47,420 bases of DNA from NCBI RefSeq assembly GCF_900091315.1, contig NZ_FLSP01000069.1, positions 1 through 47,420 of the forward strand. The letters run 5' to 3'. Source of the DNA: Streptomyces sp. DI166. Its GTDB lineage: Bacteria > Actinomycetota > Actinomycetes > Streptomycetales > Streptomycetaceae. Shown in pieces: positions 8,497 to 16,844 of the stretch. The notes below the pieces were generated by a model. It was not told where the DNA came from, searched no databases, and was given only the letters and a program-made list of their open reading frames with translations. Position numbers and translations under genes: made by a program. Position 1 is the stretch's first letter. Each line of letters starts with the position of its first letter.

Positions 8497-8559
8497 TGTC
8501 CGGCTTCTACAGGAACGTGTCCGGCTTCTACAGGAACGTGTCCGGCTCCTACAGGAACG
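8497..8559. repeat. three tandem 21-bp copies over the purA stop codon
   Basis: Units are 8497-8517, 8518-8538 and 8539-8559. The first two are identical and the third differs at one base. Unit 3 contains the real purA stop (8549-8551). Because 21 is a multiple of three, each unit carries a TAG in the purA frame, so the repeats form serial stop codons. Confidence 0.95.
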
Positions 8560-9832
8560 AGTTGATCTCGATCGTCTCGTCCCGGCCCGGGCCCACTCCG
8601 ATCGCGGAGATCGGGGCGCCGGACATCTCCTCCAGCGCCTTGACGTACGCCTGGGCGTTCTTCGGCAGGTCGGAGAACGACTTGGCCTTCGAGATGTCCT
8701 CGGACCAGCCGGGCAGCATCTCGTAGACCGGCTTGGCGTGGTGGAAGTCGGACTGCGAGTAGGGCAGTTCCTCGACCCGCTTGCCGTCGATCTCGTAGGC
8801 GACGCAGACCGGGATCTGCTCCCAGCCGGTGAGCACGTCGAGCTTGGTGAGGAAGAAGTCGGTGAGGCCGTTCACGCGGGTGGCGTAGCGGGCGATCACC
8901 GCGTCGAACCAGCCGCAGCGGCGGTCACGGCCGGTGGTGACGCCCCGCTCGCCGCCGATGCGGCGCAGCGCCTCGCCGTCCTCGTCGAACAGCTCGGTCG
9001 GGAACGGGCCGGCGCCGACGCGGGTCGTGTACGCCTTCAGGATGCCGATGACCCGGCTGATCTTCGTCGGGCCCACGCCCGCGCCCGTGCAGGCGCCGCC
9101 CGCGGTCGGGTTGGAGGAGGTGACGAAGGGGTACGTGCCGTGGTCGATGTCAAGCAGGGTGCCCTGGCCGCCCTCGAAGAGCACGACCTTGTCGTCCTCC
9201 AGGGCCTGGTTGAGGATCAGCACCGTGTCGGCGACGTACGGCTTGATCTGCTCGGCGTAGTGCAGCAGCTCCTCGACGACCTGGTCGACGGCGATCGCGC
9301 GACGGTTGTAGAGCTTGGTGAGCAGCTGGTTCTTGACGTCGAGGGCCGCCTCGACCTTCTGGGTCAGGATCGACTCGTCGTACAGGTCCTGGACACGGAT
9401 GCCGACGCGGTTGATCTTGTCCGCGTAGGTCGGGCCGATGCCGCGGCCGGTGGTGCCGATCTTCCGCTTACCGAGGAAGCGTTCCGTCACCTTGTCGACG
9501 GTGACGTTGTACGGCGTGATGATGTGGGCGTTGCCGCTGATCAGGAGCTTGGACGTGTCGACGCCTCGCTCGTTCAGACCGCTCAGCTCGGAGAGCAGGA
9601 CCGACGGGTCGACGACGACGCCGTTGCCGATGACCGGGGTGCACCCCGGGGAGAGGATTCCGGAAGGGAGCAGGTGCAGGGCGTACTTCTGATCGCCCAC
9701 GACCACCGTGTGGCCGGCGTTGTTGCCGCCCTGGTAGCGCACCACATAATCGACCGAGCCACCGAGCAGGTCGGTCGCCTTTCCCTTGCCTTCGTCACCC
9801 CACTGAGCACCGAGCAGCACAAGTGCGGGCAC
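8549..9832 (-). CDS. purA: adenylosuccinate synthetase
   Basis: A 427-residue enzyme catalysing GTP-dependent conversion of IMP and aspartate to adenylosuccinate, the first committed step of AMP synthesis; cytoplasmic. Seen: the N-terminal GDEGKGK loop (12-18) with catalytic D13, NNAGHT, the GTTGRGIGP segment, and TTGRDRRCGWFD near residue 305. Length is standard. Start ATG 9832. The last codons lie inside a triple 21-bp repeat, and the leader upstream contains repeated GTACACC boxes. It is divergent from the gene at 10019. Confidence 0.98.
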   Translation of the reverse strand: MPALVLLGAQWGDEGKGKATDLLGGSVDYVVRYQGGNNAGHTVVVGDQKYALHLLPSGILSPGCTPVIGNGVVVDPSVLLSELSGLNERGVDTSKLLISGNAHIITPYNVTVDKVTERFLGKRKIGTTGRGIGPTYADKINRVGIRVQDLYDESILTQKVEAALDVKNQLLTKLYNRRAIAVDQVVEELLHYAEQIKPYVADTVLILNQALEDDKVVLFEGGQGTLLDIDHGTYPFVTSSNPTAGGACTGAGVGPTKISRVIGILKAYTTRVGAGPFPTELFDEDGEALRRIGGERGVTTGRDRRCGWFDAVIARYATRVNGLTDFFLTKLDVLTGWEQIPVCVAYEIDGKRVEELPYSQSDFHHAKPVYEMLPGWSEDISKAKSFSDLPKNAQAYVKALEEMSGAPISAIGVGPGRDETIEINSFL

Positions 9833-9836
9833 GCGC

Positions 9837-9905
9837 GTACACCCCTTCCGGGCGGGGCATGTCCAAGGTCAGGGGTGTACACCGCACCTGTGCGGGTGGT
9901 ACACC
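9837..9905 (-). promoter_or_regulatory. purA leader with repeated GTACACC boxes and inverted repeats
   Basis: GTACACCCCT (9837-9846) and AGGGGTGTAC (9871-9880) form a perfect 10-bp inverted repeat with a 24-nt spacer, directly before the purA start. The palindrome GGTGTACACC (9874-9883) overlaps it, and another GTACACC lies at 9899-9905. This could be an operator or a structured 5' UTR; the factor is unknown. Confidence 0.45.
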
Positions 9906-9957
9906 GGCGACCTTCGTTGGCCGCAAACCGTCGGACCGGATGCCCCGGAATAGACGA

Positions 9958-9985
9958 AGCCCCTGGCGCAATAGCGCAAGGGGCT
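9958..9985 (+). promoter_or_regulatory. leader hairpin upstream of the kinase-like gene
   Basis: Positions 9958-9969 pair with 9974-9985 (11 of 12 bp, AATA loop), 33 nt before the ATG at 10019. It looks like an intrinsic terminator, but no plus-strand gene precedes it. An attenuator or a barrier in the divergent promoter region is possible. Confidence 0.4.
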
Positions 9986-10018
9986 CTTGCACAAAGATGC
10001 TACCCGAGGAAGCGAGGC

Positions 10019-10852
10019 ATGGCCGAGGTGGCGACTTCCGCGACGTCCGAACAGCTGCTGGTGGTCATCGACCCGGTCGCCCGGCATACGGACGGAGAGT
10101 CCGTGCGGATCGCGAAAGACGTGCTCAGCGCGGGTGCCGCGACGAAGGTGTGCCTGCCGGAGGGGCCGGAGGAATTCGCCCGCGCACTCACCCGAAGGGG
10201 CTCACGGCGCCCGGTCGTGGTCGGCGACGACCGGGCCCTGGTGCGCGCGGTGTCCCTGCTGCACCGGCGCCGGGAGCTGGCCGGATGCGCGCTGTCGGTG
10301 GTCCCGGTGGGCGCCGCGCTGACGCTGGCCGGGGCGCTGGGGCTGCCCACGGGCGCGGTGGCGGCGGCGCGGGCGGTCCTGGACGGCGTGGAGCACCGGG
10401 TGGACGTACTCGTCGACGACAGCGACGGAGTGGTGCTGGGCGCGCTGCGCATCCCGGCGCTGCCGTCCACGGTCCGCCCCGAGCCCGCGGAGGCCCGGCC
10501 CTGGCTGCGCACGTACCAGTCCCTGTTCCGCACCCTGGCCCCGGCGCGCCCCGCTCCCGCTCCCACGGGCCCGGCCCCGACCCGGCTGCGGGTCGAGGTG
10601 GACGGCATGACGCTGATCGACCTGGACCAGCAGGTGGAGAACGTCTCGGTGACCCCGGACGGCTCCGGTACGGCGTCGGTGGAGGTCCGCCCCGCCGCGG
10701 ACGAGCCGCCCCTGCTGGCCCGGGGCCACCGCATCACGGTCTCCGGCCCGGACTTCCGCTACCGGGCCGACGCCCTGGAGGCGGGCCCGGTGCGCAGACG
10801 TACGTGGACGGTGTGGGAGGGGGCGCTGGGGTTGGTGCTGCCGGGCAAGTGA
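10019..10852 (+). CDS. diacylglycerol-kinase-catalytic-domain-like protein
   Basis: A 277-residue soluble protein. Its layout resembles the lipid/diacylglycerol kinase catalytic fold: beta strand LLVVIDPVA near the N-terminus, VVVGDDRALVRAV (about 63-75), SVVPVGAALTLAGALGLP (about 93-110) where lipid kinases have their PxGTxND region, and a C-terminal beta-rich half. The usual GGDGT nucleotide signature is replaced by VGDDRA, so kinase activity is doubtful. ATG 10019 has GAGGAAG about 6 nt upstream. It converges on the P450 gene. Confidence 0.7.
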   Translation: MAEVATSATSEQLLVVIDPVARHTDGESVRIAKDVLSAGAATKVCLPEGPEEFARALTRRGSRRPVVVGDDRALVRAVSLLHRRRELAGCALSVVPVGAALTLAGALGLPTGAVAAARAVLDGVEHRVDVLVDDSDGVVLGALRIPALPSTVRPEPAEARPWLRTYQSLFRTLAPARPAPAPTGPAPTRLRVEVDGMTLIDLDQQVENVSVTPDGSGTASVEVRPAADEPPLLARGHRITVSGPDFRYRADALEAGPVRRRTWTVWEGALGLVLPGK

Positions 10853-10867
10853 GCCCCGCCCGGGCTC
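10851..10867. terminator. bidirectional terminator between converging genes
   Basis: GAGCCC (10851-10856) and GGGCTC (10862-10867) form a stem with a 5-nt loop. It overlaps the stop codons of both converging genes. Confidence 0.45.
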
Positions 10868-12068
10868 AGACCGACACCCGCAGCCCTTCCATCCCCCGGA
10901 TCACGAAGTTGGGCTTCCGATTCGGCTCCTCGGCCAGGGACAGGGCCGGGGCCCGGTCCAGCAGGGCCTTCATCGACGCGCCCAGCTCGATGCGGGCCAG
11001 CGGGGCGCCGAGGCAGTAGTGGATGCCCGCGCTGAAGGAGATGTGCGGGTTCTCGGGGCGGGAGAGGACCAGCCGCTCCGGGGTGTCGAAGACCTCCGGG
11101 TCGTGGTTGGCGGAGCCGAAGAGCATGGCGATCTCCGCGCCCCGGGGGATCGTCGTACCGGCGACCTCGATGTCGTCCAGGACCCAGCGCTCGAAGAGCT
11201 GGAGCGGGGTGTCGTAGCGCATCAGCTCCTCCACCGCGGAGGGGACCAGGGAGTGGTCGGCGCGCAGGGCGGCGAGCTGGTCGGGGTTGCGGAAGAGGGC
11301 GTACCAGCCGTTGACCGTGGAGTTCACCGTCGCCTCGTGGCCCGCGTTCAGCAGGAGCACGCAGGTGGAGATCATCTCCTGCTCGGTGAGCCGGTCGCCC
11401 TCGTCGTGCGCCGCGATCAGGCCGGAGATCAGGTCCTCCCCGGGCGCCTTGCGCCGCTCGGCGATCAGCTCGCGCAGGTACTCGGTGAACTCCACCGACG
11501 CCTGTACCGCCCGCCGCGCGGTCTCCTCGGAGGGGTTCAGCTCGTACATCCCGCAGATGTCCGCCGACCAGGGCCGCAGCGGGGCCCGGTCCGCCTCCGG
11601 GATACCCAGCATCTCGGCGATCACCGCGACCGGCAGCGGCTCGGCGACGTCGGTGAGCAGGTCGCCGCCGCCCGCCTCGACCAGCCGGTCCGCCAGCTCA
11701 CCGGCCAGCCGCTCGACGTACGGCCGCAGCTGCTCCACGGTGCGCGGGGTGAACGCCTTCGACACCAGGCGCCGGATCCGGGTGTGGTCCGGGGGCTCCA
11801 GGTCGAGCATCCCGTGGTCGTTGAGGGTGTGGAACGGCTCGTGCTCGGGCGGCGGGGCCGTCCGGCCGAACTCCTCGTGGGTGAAGCGGTGCTGGTACGT
11901 CCGCCCCAGGCGCCGGTCGCGCAGCAGCGCCGAGACGTCGGCGTGGTGCGGGACCAGCCACTGGTTCGTCGGCTCGAAGTAGTGCACGCGCCCCTGGGCG
12001 CGCAGCTCGGCGTAGGCGGGGTAGGGGTCGGCGAGAAACGCCGCGTCCCACGGATCGAAGGCTCCCAT
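10866..12068 (-). CDS. cytochrome P450, CYP107-like
   Basis: A 400-residue soluble heme monooxygenase. Seen: I-helix oxygen-activation motif LLNAGHEATVN, K-helix ExxR (EELMR), and heme loop HISFSAGIHYCLGAPLARIE with the cysteine thiolate ligand near residue 350. Family knowledge: such enzymes need ferredoxin and ferredoxin reductase; neither is encoded nearby. The sequence resembles CYP107 enzymes, and a P450 in this chromosomal context is widely conserved in Streptomyces (from memory, CYP107P1 in S. coelicolor). Substrate unknown. Start ATG 12068. Confidence 0.93.
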   Translation of the reverse strand: MGAFDPWDAAFLADPYPAYAELRAQGRVHYFEPTNQWLVPHHADVSALLRDRRLGRTYQHRFTHEEFGRTAPPPEHEPFHTLNDHGMLDLEPPDHTRIRRLVSKAFTPRTVEQLRPYVERLAGELADRLVEAGGGDLLTDVAEPLPVAVIAEMLGIPEADRAPLRPWSADICGMYELNPSEETARRAVQASVEFTEYLRELIAERRKAPGEDLISGLIAAHDEGDRLTEQEMISTCVLLLNAGHEATVNSTVNGWYALFRNPDQLAALRADHSLVPSAVEELMRYDTPLQLFERWVLDDIEVAGTTIPRGAEIAMLFGSANHDPEVFDTPERLVLSRPENPHISFSAGIHYCLGAPLARIELGASMKALLDRAPALSLAEEPNRKPNFVIRGMEGLRVSV

Positions 12069-12091
12069 GAACGGACGCTAGCCCGCCGCAC

Positions 12092-12139
12092 CCCCTGCTG
12101 ACCAGAGGAGACGTCCCCCTACTGACCAGCGGAGAAGTC
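12092..12139. repeat. tandem 24-bp duplication over the end of the VOC gene
   Basis: Units 12092-12115 and 12116-12139 match at 21 of 24 bases. The gene-proximal unit contains the TAG stop (12119-12121). The distal unit has CAG at the equivalent place, so it is a decayed copy. Confidence 0.85.
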
Positions 12140-12559
12140 GGGGATCGTGACCGTTCCGTCCGCCGCCAGCGGGAAGGAGGGGTTGTGGGCGACCTCCCAG
12201 ACGTGCCCGTCGGGGTCGGTGAAGGCGCCCGAGTAGAAGCCGATCTCGTTCGTGACGGCGGGCTTGGTGACCGTTCCCCCGGCCCGCTCCGCCGCCGCCA
12301 GCAGCTCGTCCACCTCCGCGTCGGAACGGACGTTGTGCGCGAGGACGATCCCGCCGAAGCCGTCCACCGCCGGACCCGGGTCCACGCCGCTGTCCCGGGC
12401 CAGCCTCACCCGGTCCCACAGCACCAGCCCCAGGCCCCCGGCCTGGAAGAACACCGTTTCCTGGACCTCCTGCCCGCGCCAGCCGAGGGCCTCGTAGAAG
12501 CTCTTGGCACGGGCCAGGTCGGTGACGCCCAGCGTGATCAGGGTGATGCGCTGCTCCAT
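12119..12559 (-). CDS. VOC-family (glyoxalase/bleomycin-resistance fold) protein
   Basis: A 146-residue single vicinal-oxygen-chelate domain. It shows the typical opening ITLGVTDLARAKSFYEALGW, a middle GLVLWDR strand, and the C-terminal TDPDGHVWEVAHNPSF motif whose Glu usually binds metal. Members are lyases, dioxygenases or drug-binding proteins; substrate unknown. Its 3' end lies in a tandem 24-bp duplication. It stands between the P450 and the two-component genes, all on the minus strand. Confidence 0.88.
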   Translation of the reverse strand: MEQRITLITLGVTDLARAKSFYEALGWRGQEVQETVFFQAGGLGLVLWDRVRLARDSGVDPGPAVDGFGGIVLAHNVRSDAEVDELLAAAERAGGTVTKPAVTNEIGFYSGAFTDPDGHVWEVAHNPSFPLAADGTVTIPDFSAGQ

Positions 12560-12582
12560 GCGCCCACGCTACTGAAGCGCCC

Positions 12583-13248
12583 TCAGCCCGGCGTCACCAG
12601 ACGCGCCTCGTACGCGAACACCGCCGCCTGCGTGCGGTCCCTGAGCCCCAGCTTCACCAGGATCCGGCTGACGTGGGTCTTGATCGTCGACTCGGCCACC
12701 ACCAGCCGCTCGGCGATCTCCGCGTTGGACAGGCCCTGCGCGATCAGCACCAGCACCTCCGTCTCCCGCTCGGTGAGGTCGCCGTAGGCCGCGTGGGCGC
12801 CGGAGAAGGCGCGCGGCTGCTCGGTGAGCTTGGAGAACTCGGTGATCAGCCGGCGGGTGACCGAGGGCGCCAGCAGCGCCTCGCCGGAGGCCACCACCCG
12901 GACCCCGTCCGCCAGTTGACGGGCCGAGGCGTCCTTCAGCAGGAAGCCGGAGGCACCGGCGCGCAGCGCCTGGTAGACGTACTCGTCCAGGTCGAACGTG
13001 GTCAGCACCAGCACCCGCGCGGTGCCGTCGGCGGCCACGATCTCGCGGGTCGCCTCGATGCCGTTCAGCTCGGGCATGCGGATGTCCATCAGGACCACGT
13101 CGGGGGCCAGTTCGCGGACCTTCGCGACCGCCTCCCGGCCGTTGACCGCCTCACCGACGACCTCGATGTCCGGCATCGCGTTGAGCAGGACCGAGAAACC
13201 CTCGCGGACCATCATCTGGTCGTCGGCGATCAGGACGCGGATCGTCAT
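12583..13248 (-). CDS. NarL/LuxR-family response regulator
   Basis: A 221-residue two-component regulator. The receiver domain (1-120) has acidic residues in IADD, phosphoacceptor Asp in VVLMDIRMPE (about D54), the conserved Thr in VLTTFD and Lys in LLKDA. The C-terminal LuxR helix-turn-helix is LTERETEVLVLIAQGLSNAEIAERL...TIKTHVSRILVKL (about 155-205). The start ATG overlaps the kinase stop by 4 bp (ATGA), so the pair is translationally coupled. Target genes unknown. Confidence 0.96.
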   Translation of the reverse strand: MTIRVLIADDQMMVREGFSVLLNAMPDIEVVGEAVNGREAVAKVRELAPDVVLMDIRMPELNGIEATREIVAADGTARVLVLTTFDLDEYVYQALRAGASGFLLKDASARQLADGVRVVASGEALLAPSVTRRLITEFSKLTEQPRAFSGAHAAYGDLTERETEVLVLIAQGLSNAEIAERLVVAESTIKTHVSRILVKLGLRDRTQAAVFAYEARLVTPG

Positions 13249-14552
13249 GCCTCGTCCCCCGTGCGCTGCACCGGCAGGAACACCGCCACCTCGTATCCGC
13301 CCTCGTCCGTCGGCCCGGCCGTCATCTCGCCGTTCAGCATGGTCACCCGCTCCCGCATGCCCGTGATCCCGTGCCCCGCGCCGGGCGAGGGCTTGATCAG
13401 GGACGGGGCCGGGGGCGCAGTGTTGACGACGCGCAGTCCGAGCCCGCCGAGCACGTACCCGACCTCCACGTCCGCCTTGGCGCCGGGCGCGTGCCGCAGG
13501 GTGTTGCTCAGGGCCTCCTGGACGATCCGGTACGCCGACAGCTCCACGCCCTGCGGCAGCTCCCGCACCGCGCCGGTCACCGTCTTGGTCACGTCCAGGC
13601 CCGCCTCGCGCACATTGGCCAGCAGGGCGTCCAGGTCCGCGAGCGTGGGCTGCGGCGCGTCCGGCGCCTCGTAGTCCTCCGCCCGTACGACGCCCAGGAC
13701 CCGGCGCAGCTCGGTCAGGGCCGCCACGGCGTTCTCGCGGATGGTGGCGAAGGCCCGCTCCAGTTCCTCCGGCGGGTTCTCCACCCGGTAGGGCGCGGCC
13801 TCGGCCTGGATGGCGACGACCGACATGTGGTGGGCGACCACGTCGTGCAGCTCGCGGGCGATGGTGGTGCGCTCCTCCAGCAGGGTGCGCCTGGAGCGCT
13901 CCTGCGCGGTCTCGGTGGCCTGCGCGGTCACCTCCTGCTCGGCCTCGCGGCGGATGTGCCACACCGAGACGGCGAGCAGGATCAGCGCGGAGAGCATGAG
14001 CATGGCGCCGGTGTTGGTGCCGTAGTAGTAGGTCGGGCCGAATCCGGTGTCCATGACCATCCCGTACGCCGCCGTCAGCGCCCACATCCAGGCCGCCGTC
14101 CGCGGCCGGGTGCGCACCGCGACGATCGTGAGGACCGCCAGGTGGGAGACGAAGGCGCCGCTCGCCCACGGCCACTGCACCCAGTCCCCGGCGAGCATCC
14201 CGACGACGGGCACGGCGGCCATCGACAGCCAGAACGCGCCGGCCGGCCGTACCGCCGTCATCAGCACCGGGACCGCGCAGACCACGGCGGTCGCCAGGGG
14301 CGGGCCGCTGCCGTCCGTGCCCCCGACGAGGGCGGCGAGGAGGGCCGTGGCGACGATCAGGGCGTGCGGGGTGAAGCCCGCGTACTCGCGTATCGGGCGC
14401 GGCAGCAGCCGGGCGGGGCCGCCCTCGGTCCGGGTGCGCCGCAGCGGCCGGTAGGCGAAGGCGTCCTGGAACAGGTCCTGCCGCAGCCCGCGCAGGGCGT
14501 CCACGGCCAGCCGGTACTCCGGGCTGTGGGATTTCGTGGTCGTCTCGGTCAC
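13245..14552 (-). CDS. sensor histidine kinase (HisKA_3/NarX type)
   Basis: About 435 residues, partner of the response regulator it overlaps. Several membrane segments (about 60-190) include PHALIVATALLAALV and ALILLAVSVWHI. A dimerisation helix with H-box IARELHDVVAHHMSVV and an HATPase domain with N-box EALSNTLRHAPG and G-box GAGHGITGMRERV follow. I place the start at GTG 14552; GTG 14561, with GGGAGG about 10 nt upstream, is equally possible. The open frame beyond 14561 overlaps the next gene and is not real. Signal unknown. Confidence 0.92.
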   Translation of the reverse strand: MTETTTKSHSPEYRLAVDALRGLRQDLFQDAFAYRPLRRTRTEGGPARLLPRPIREYAGFTPHALIVATALLAALVGGTDGSGPPLATAVVCAVPVLMTAVRPAGAFWLSMAAVPVVGMLAGDWVQWPWASGAFVSHLAVLTIVAVRTRPRTAAWMWALTAAYGMVMDTGFGPTYYYGTNTGAMLMLSALILLAVSVWHIRREAEQEVTAQATETAQERSRRTLLEERTTIARELHDVVAHHMSVVAIQAEAAPYRVENPPEELERAFATIRENAVAALTELRRVLGVVRAEDYEAPDAPQPTLADLDALLANVREAGLDVTKTVTGAVRELPQGVELSAYRIVQEALSNTLRHAPGAKADVEVGYVLGGLGLRVVNTAPPAPSLIKPSPGAGHGITGMRERVTMLNGEMTAGPTDEGGYEVAVFLPVQRTGDEA

Positions 14553-14647
14553 GTACAGCACGGTAGGCCAGGCCTCCCGCGCCGTCGTCACCTGCGAGAA
14601 GGGTCCTTCGGGGTCCGTCTCAAGTACTACGGCGGGCCCCCGCGGGG

Positions 14648-15508
14648 TCACCAGGCGAGCTGGGCGATCTCCTCCGCGACCACCGCGCAGGCGTCCGCCG
14701 CCGGGTCGATCAGCGGGAAGTGGCCGACGTCCTCCAGCAGGGTCAGCCCGACCATCTCGCCCGCCTTGGCCGCCGCGTCCGCGTAGGACTCGGCGACGAT
14801 CTGCGGCACGTCGATGTCGGTGCGGCCCTGCACGAGGGTGGTGGCGATACCGGTGGGCAGCAGCAGTGCGGGGTCGGCGTACGGGCGGCGCTCGGCGAAG
14901 TGCTCGTCGCCGCCTAGGAGTTGGCGGGCGGCGTCGGCGCAGACGTCCAGCTTGTCGGCGACCGCGAAGTCGGCGATGGGGGCGAGCGCGACGACTCCTC
15001 TGAGCATCGGCGGGCCGTCGGTGCGCCAGGGCGCGTCGGCGGGCAGGAGGTGGCGGGCGGCGGCCCACAGGGCGAGGTGGCCGCCCGCGGAGTGGCCGGT
15101 GACGACGGTCCGGCGGGGGTCGGCCCGCACCAGGTGCTCGCGGACCAGGGCCGGGAGGGCGTCCAGGGCGGCGGCGACGTCGTCGAAGGTCTCCGGCCAG
15201 CGGCCGGCGGTGTCGGCCGAGCCCTCCGCGCCCCTGCGGTACTCGACGCTGGCCACGGCGAAGCCCCGGCGGGCCAGGAAGTCGGCGAACGGGCTGATGT
15301 GGCGGCGGTCGTAGGGGGCGCGCCAGGCGCCGCCGTGCAGGACGACCACCAGGGGGGCGAGGGGGGTGTCGGTGCGCGGGGCGTAGAAGTCGATCACCTG
15401 GTCGGGGTGGTCACCGTACGCGGCGGTGGCGTCCGGATCGACGGGCGGACGAGAGAGGGCCGACTGCTCCTCTGCGGCGGCCCGGGCTGCGGCGGCGTCG
15501 TCCGGCAT
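14648..15508 (-). CDS. alpha/beta hydrolase, probable kynurenine formamidase
   Basis: A 286-residue serine hydrolase. Seen: oxyanion motif VVVLHGGAWR (about 54-63), nucleophile elbow GHSAGGHLALW (about 135-145), and a late His in DVGHFPL that completes the triad. The fold matches the arylformamidase/esterase-lipase family. Context: it follows kynureninase and tryptophan dioxygenase on the same strand, so hydrolysis of N-formylkynurenine, the missing middle step, is the likely role (inference). A terminator-like hairpin separates it from kynU, so it may have its own promoter. ATG 15508 has GAGAGG upstream. Confidence 0.85.
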   Translation of the reverse strand: MPDDAAAARAAAEEQSALSRPPVDPDATAAYGDHPDQVIDFYAPRTDTPLAPLVVVLHGGAWRAPYDRRHISPFADFLARRGFAVASVEYRRGAEGSADTAGRWPETFDDVAAALDALPALVREHLVRADPRRTVVTGHSAGGHLALWAAARHLLPADAPWRTDGPPMLRGVVALAPIADFAVADKLDVCADAARQLLGGDEHFAERRPYADPALLLPTGIATTLVQGRTDIDVPQIVAESYADAAAKAGEMVGLTLLEDVGHFPLIDPAADACAVVAEEIAQLAW

Positions 15509-15607
15509 GCTCCAACCTCTCAATGGTGAAACGGGATTGGCGGACCAGGTGTTTGCCGGGACCGTATCAGGCCGGTGACGTGCGTGAACACGGGGATGTG
15601 ACGCTGG

Positions 15608-15645
15608 GTGAGGGGTAACGGTTCTGTACGCCCGTCACCCCTCAC
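15608..15645 (-). terminator. terminator after kynU
   Basis: Positions 15608-15621 pair with 15632-15645 (13 of 14 bp), starting about 15 nt past the kynU stop. Confidence 0.6.
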
Positions 15646-15659
15646 CGCGTGGCGTCTCC

Positions 15660-16844
15660 CTAGCTCAGCAGCTCGCCCAGCACCCGTGCCGCCCGCTCCA
15701 CGTCGGCGAATCCCACGTACAGCGGGGTGAAGCCGAAGCGCAGCACGTCAGGGGCCCGGTAGTCGCCCACCACACCCCGCTCGACCAGCCGTTTCATCAC
15801 CGCGTCGGCGCCCTGGCAGCGCAGCGCGACCTGGCTGCCGCGCTCCTCGTGGGCGACCGGGGTGAGGGACTCCACGGCGCCCTCGGGGACGTACCGCTCG
15901 ACGCACTCCAGGAAGAAGTCCGTCAGCGCGAGGGACTTGGCCCGCACCGACTCGACGCTCACGCCGTCCCAGACCTCAAGTGCCGCCTCCAGGGCGAGCA
16001 TGGAGAGGATGTCCGGCGTGCCCACCCGGCCGCGCGGGGCGCCCGGTGCCGGTTCGTACTCGGGGCGCATGCCGAAGGGCTCCGCGTGGGAGTTCCAGCC
16101 CGGCAGCGGGGAGTCGAAGCGGGGTTGCAGATCGGAGCGAACGTACAGGTACGCCGGTGAACCCGGGCCGCCGTTGAGGTACTTGTAGGTGCAGCCGACC
16201 GCCAGGTCCACGCCGTGCTCGTCGAGGCCGACCGGCAGCGCGCCCGCGCTGTGGCACAGGTCCCAGACGACGTACGCGCCCGCCGCGTGCACCGCCGCCG
16301 TGAGCGCCGGCAGGTCGTGCAGGCGCCCGGTGCGGTAGTCGACGTGGTTGAGCAGCACGGCGGCCGTGCGGTCGCCGAGCACCGACGCCACCTCGGACGG
16401 CACCACCGGACGCAGCCGGCAGCCGGTCATCCGGGCGGCCGACTCGGCGATGTAGCCGTCGGTCGGGAAGGTGGTGGCGTCCACGACGATCTCGTCGCGC
16501 CCCTCGCCCGCCATCCGCACCGCGGCGACCAGTGCCTTGAAGACGTTCACGCTGGTCGAGTCGCCGACGACGATCTGCCCCGGCGCCGCCCCGACCAGCG
16601 GGGCGATGCGGTCGCCGATCCGCTCCGGGGCGGTCCACCAGCCGCTCTCCTCCCAGGACCGGATGCGCAGGGCGCCCCACTGGCGCCCGACCACGTCCGC
16701 GACCCGGTCCGGCACGTTCGCCGGGAGCGCGCCGAGGGAGTTGCCGTCGAGGTAGACGACGTCGTCGAGGACGAACTCGGCGCGCTTGGCGGCGAGTTCG
16801 TCCGCCGCGTCCAGCTCCTTCGCCCTGCCCGTGAGGTCAGACAT
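15660..16844 (-). CDS. kynU: kynureninase
   Basis: A 394-residue PLP enzyme cleaving kynurenine to anthranilate and alanine. Seen: LDGNSLGALP (32-41), DSTSVNVFKAL (95-105), the PLP aspartate and His in WDLCHSAGALPVGL (D195, H198), and the Schiff-base lysine in GCTYKYLNGGPG (K221). Length and motifs are standard. The start ATG 16844 overlaps the kynA stop by 8 bp, so translation is coupled. Known: Streptomyces kyn genes serve tryptophan breakdown and can feed antibiotic precursors. Confidence 0.96.
   Translation of the reverse strand: MSDLTGRAKELDAADELAAKRAEFVLDDVVYLDGNSLGALPANVPDRVADVVGRQWGALRIRSWEESGWWTAPERIGDRIAPLVGAAPGQIVVGDSTSVNVFKALVAAVRMAGEGRDEIVVDATTFPTDGYIAESAARMTGCRLRPVVPSEVASVLGDRTAAVLLNHVDYRTGRLHDLPALTAAVHAAGAYVVWDLCHSAGALPVGLDEHGVDLAVGCTYKYLNGGPGSPAYLYVRSDLQPRFDSPLPGWNSHAEPFGMRPEYEPAPGAPRGRVGTPDILSMLALEAALEVWDGVSVESVRAKSLALTDFFLECVERYVPEGAVESLTPVAHEERGSQVALRCQGADAVMKRLVERGVVGDYRAPDVLRFGFTPLYVGFADVERAARVLGELLS

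Noticed and set aside
13245..15068. 607-residue histidine kinase
   Set aside because: The N-terminal extension overlaps the hydrolase gene and has Arg/Pro-rich shadow composition; the kinase begins near 14552-14561.
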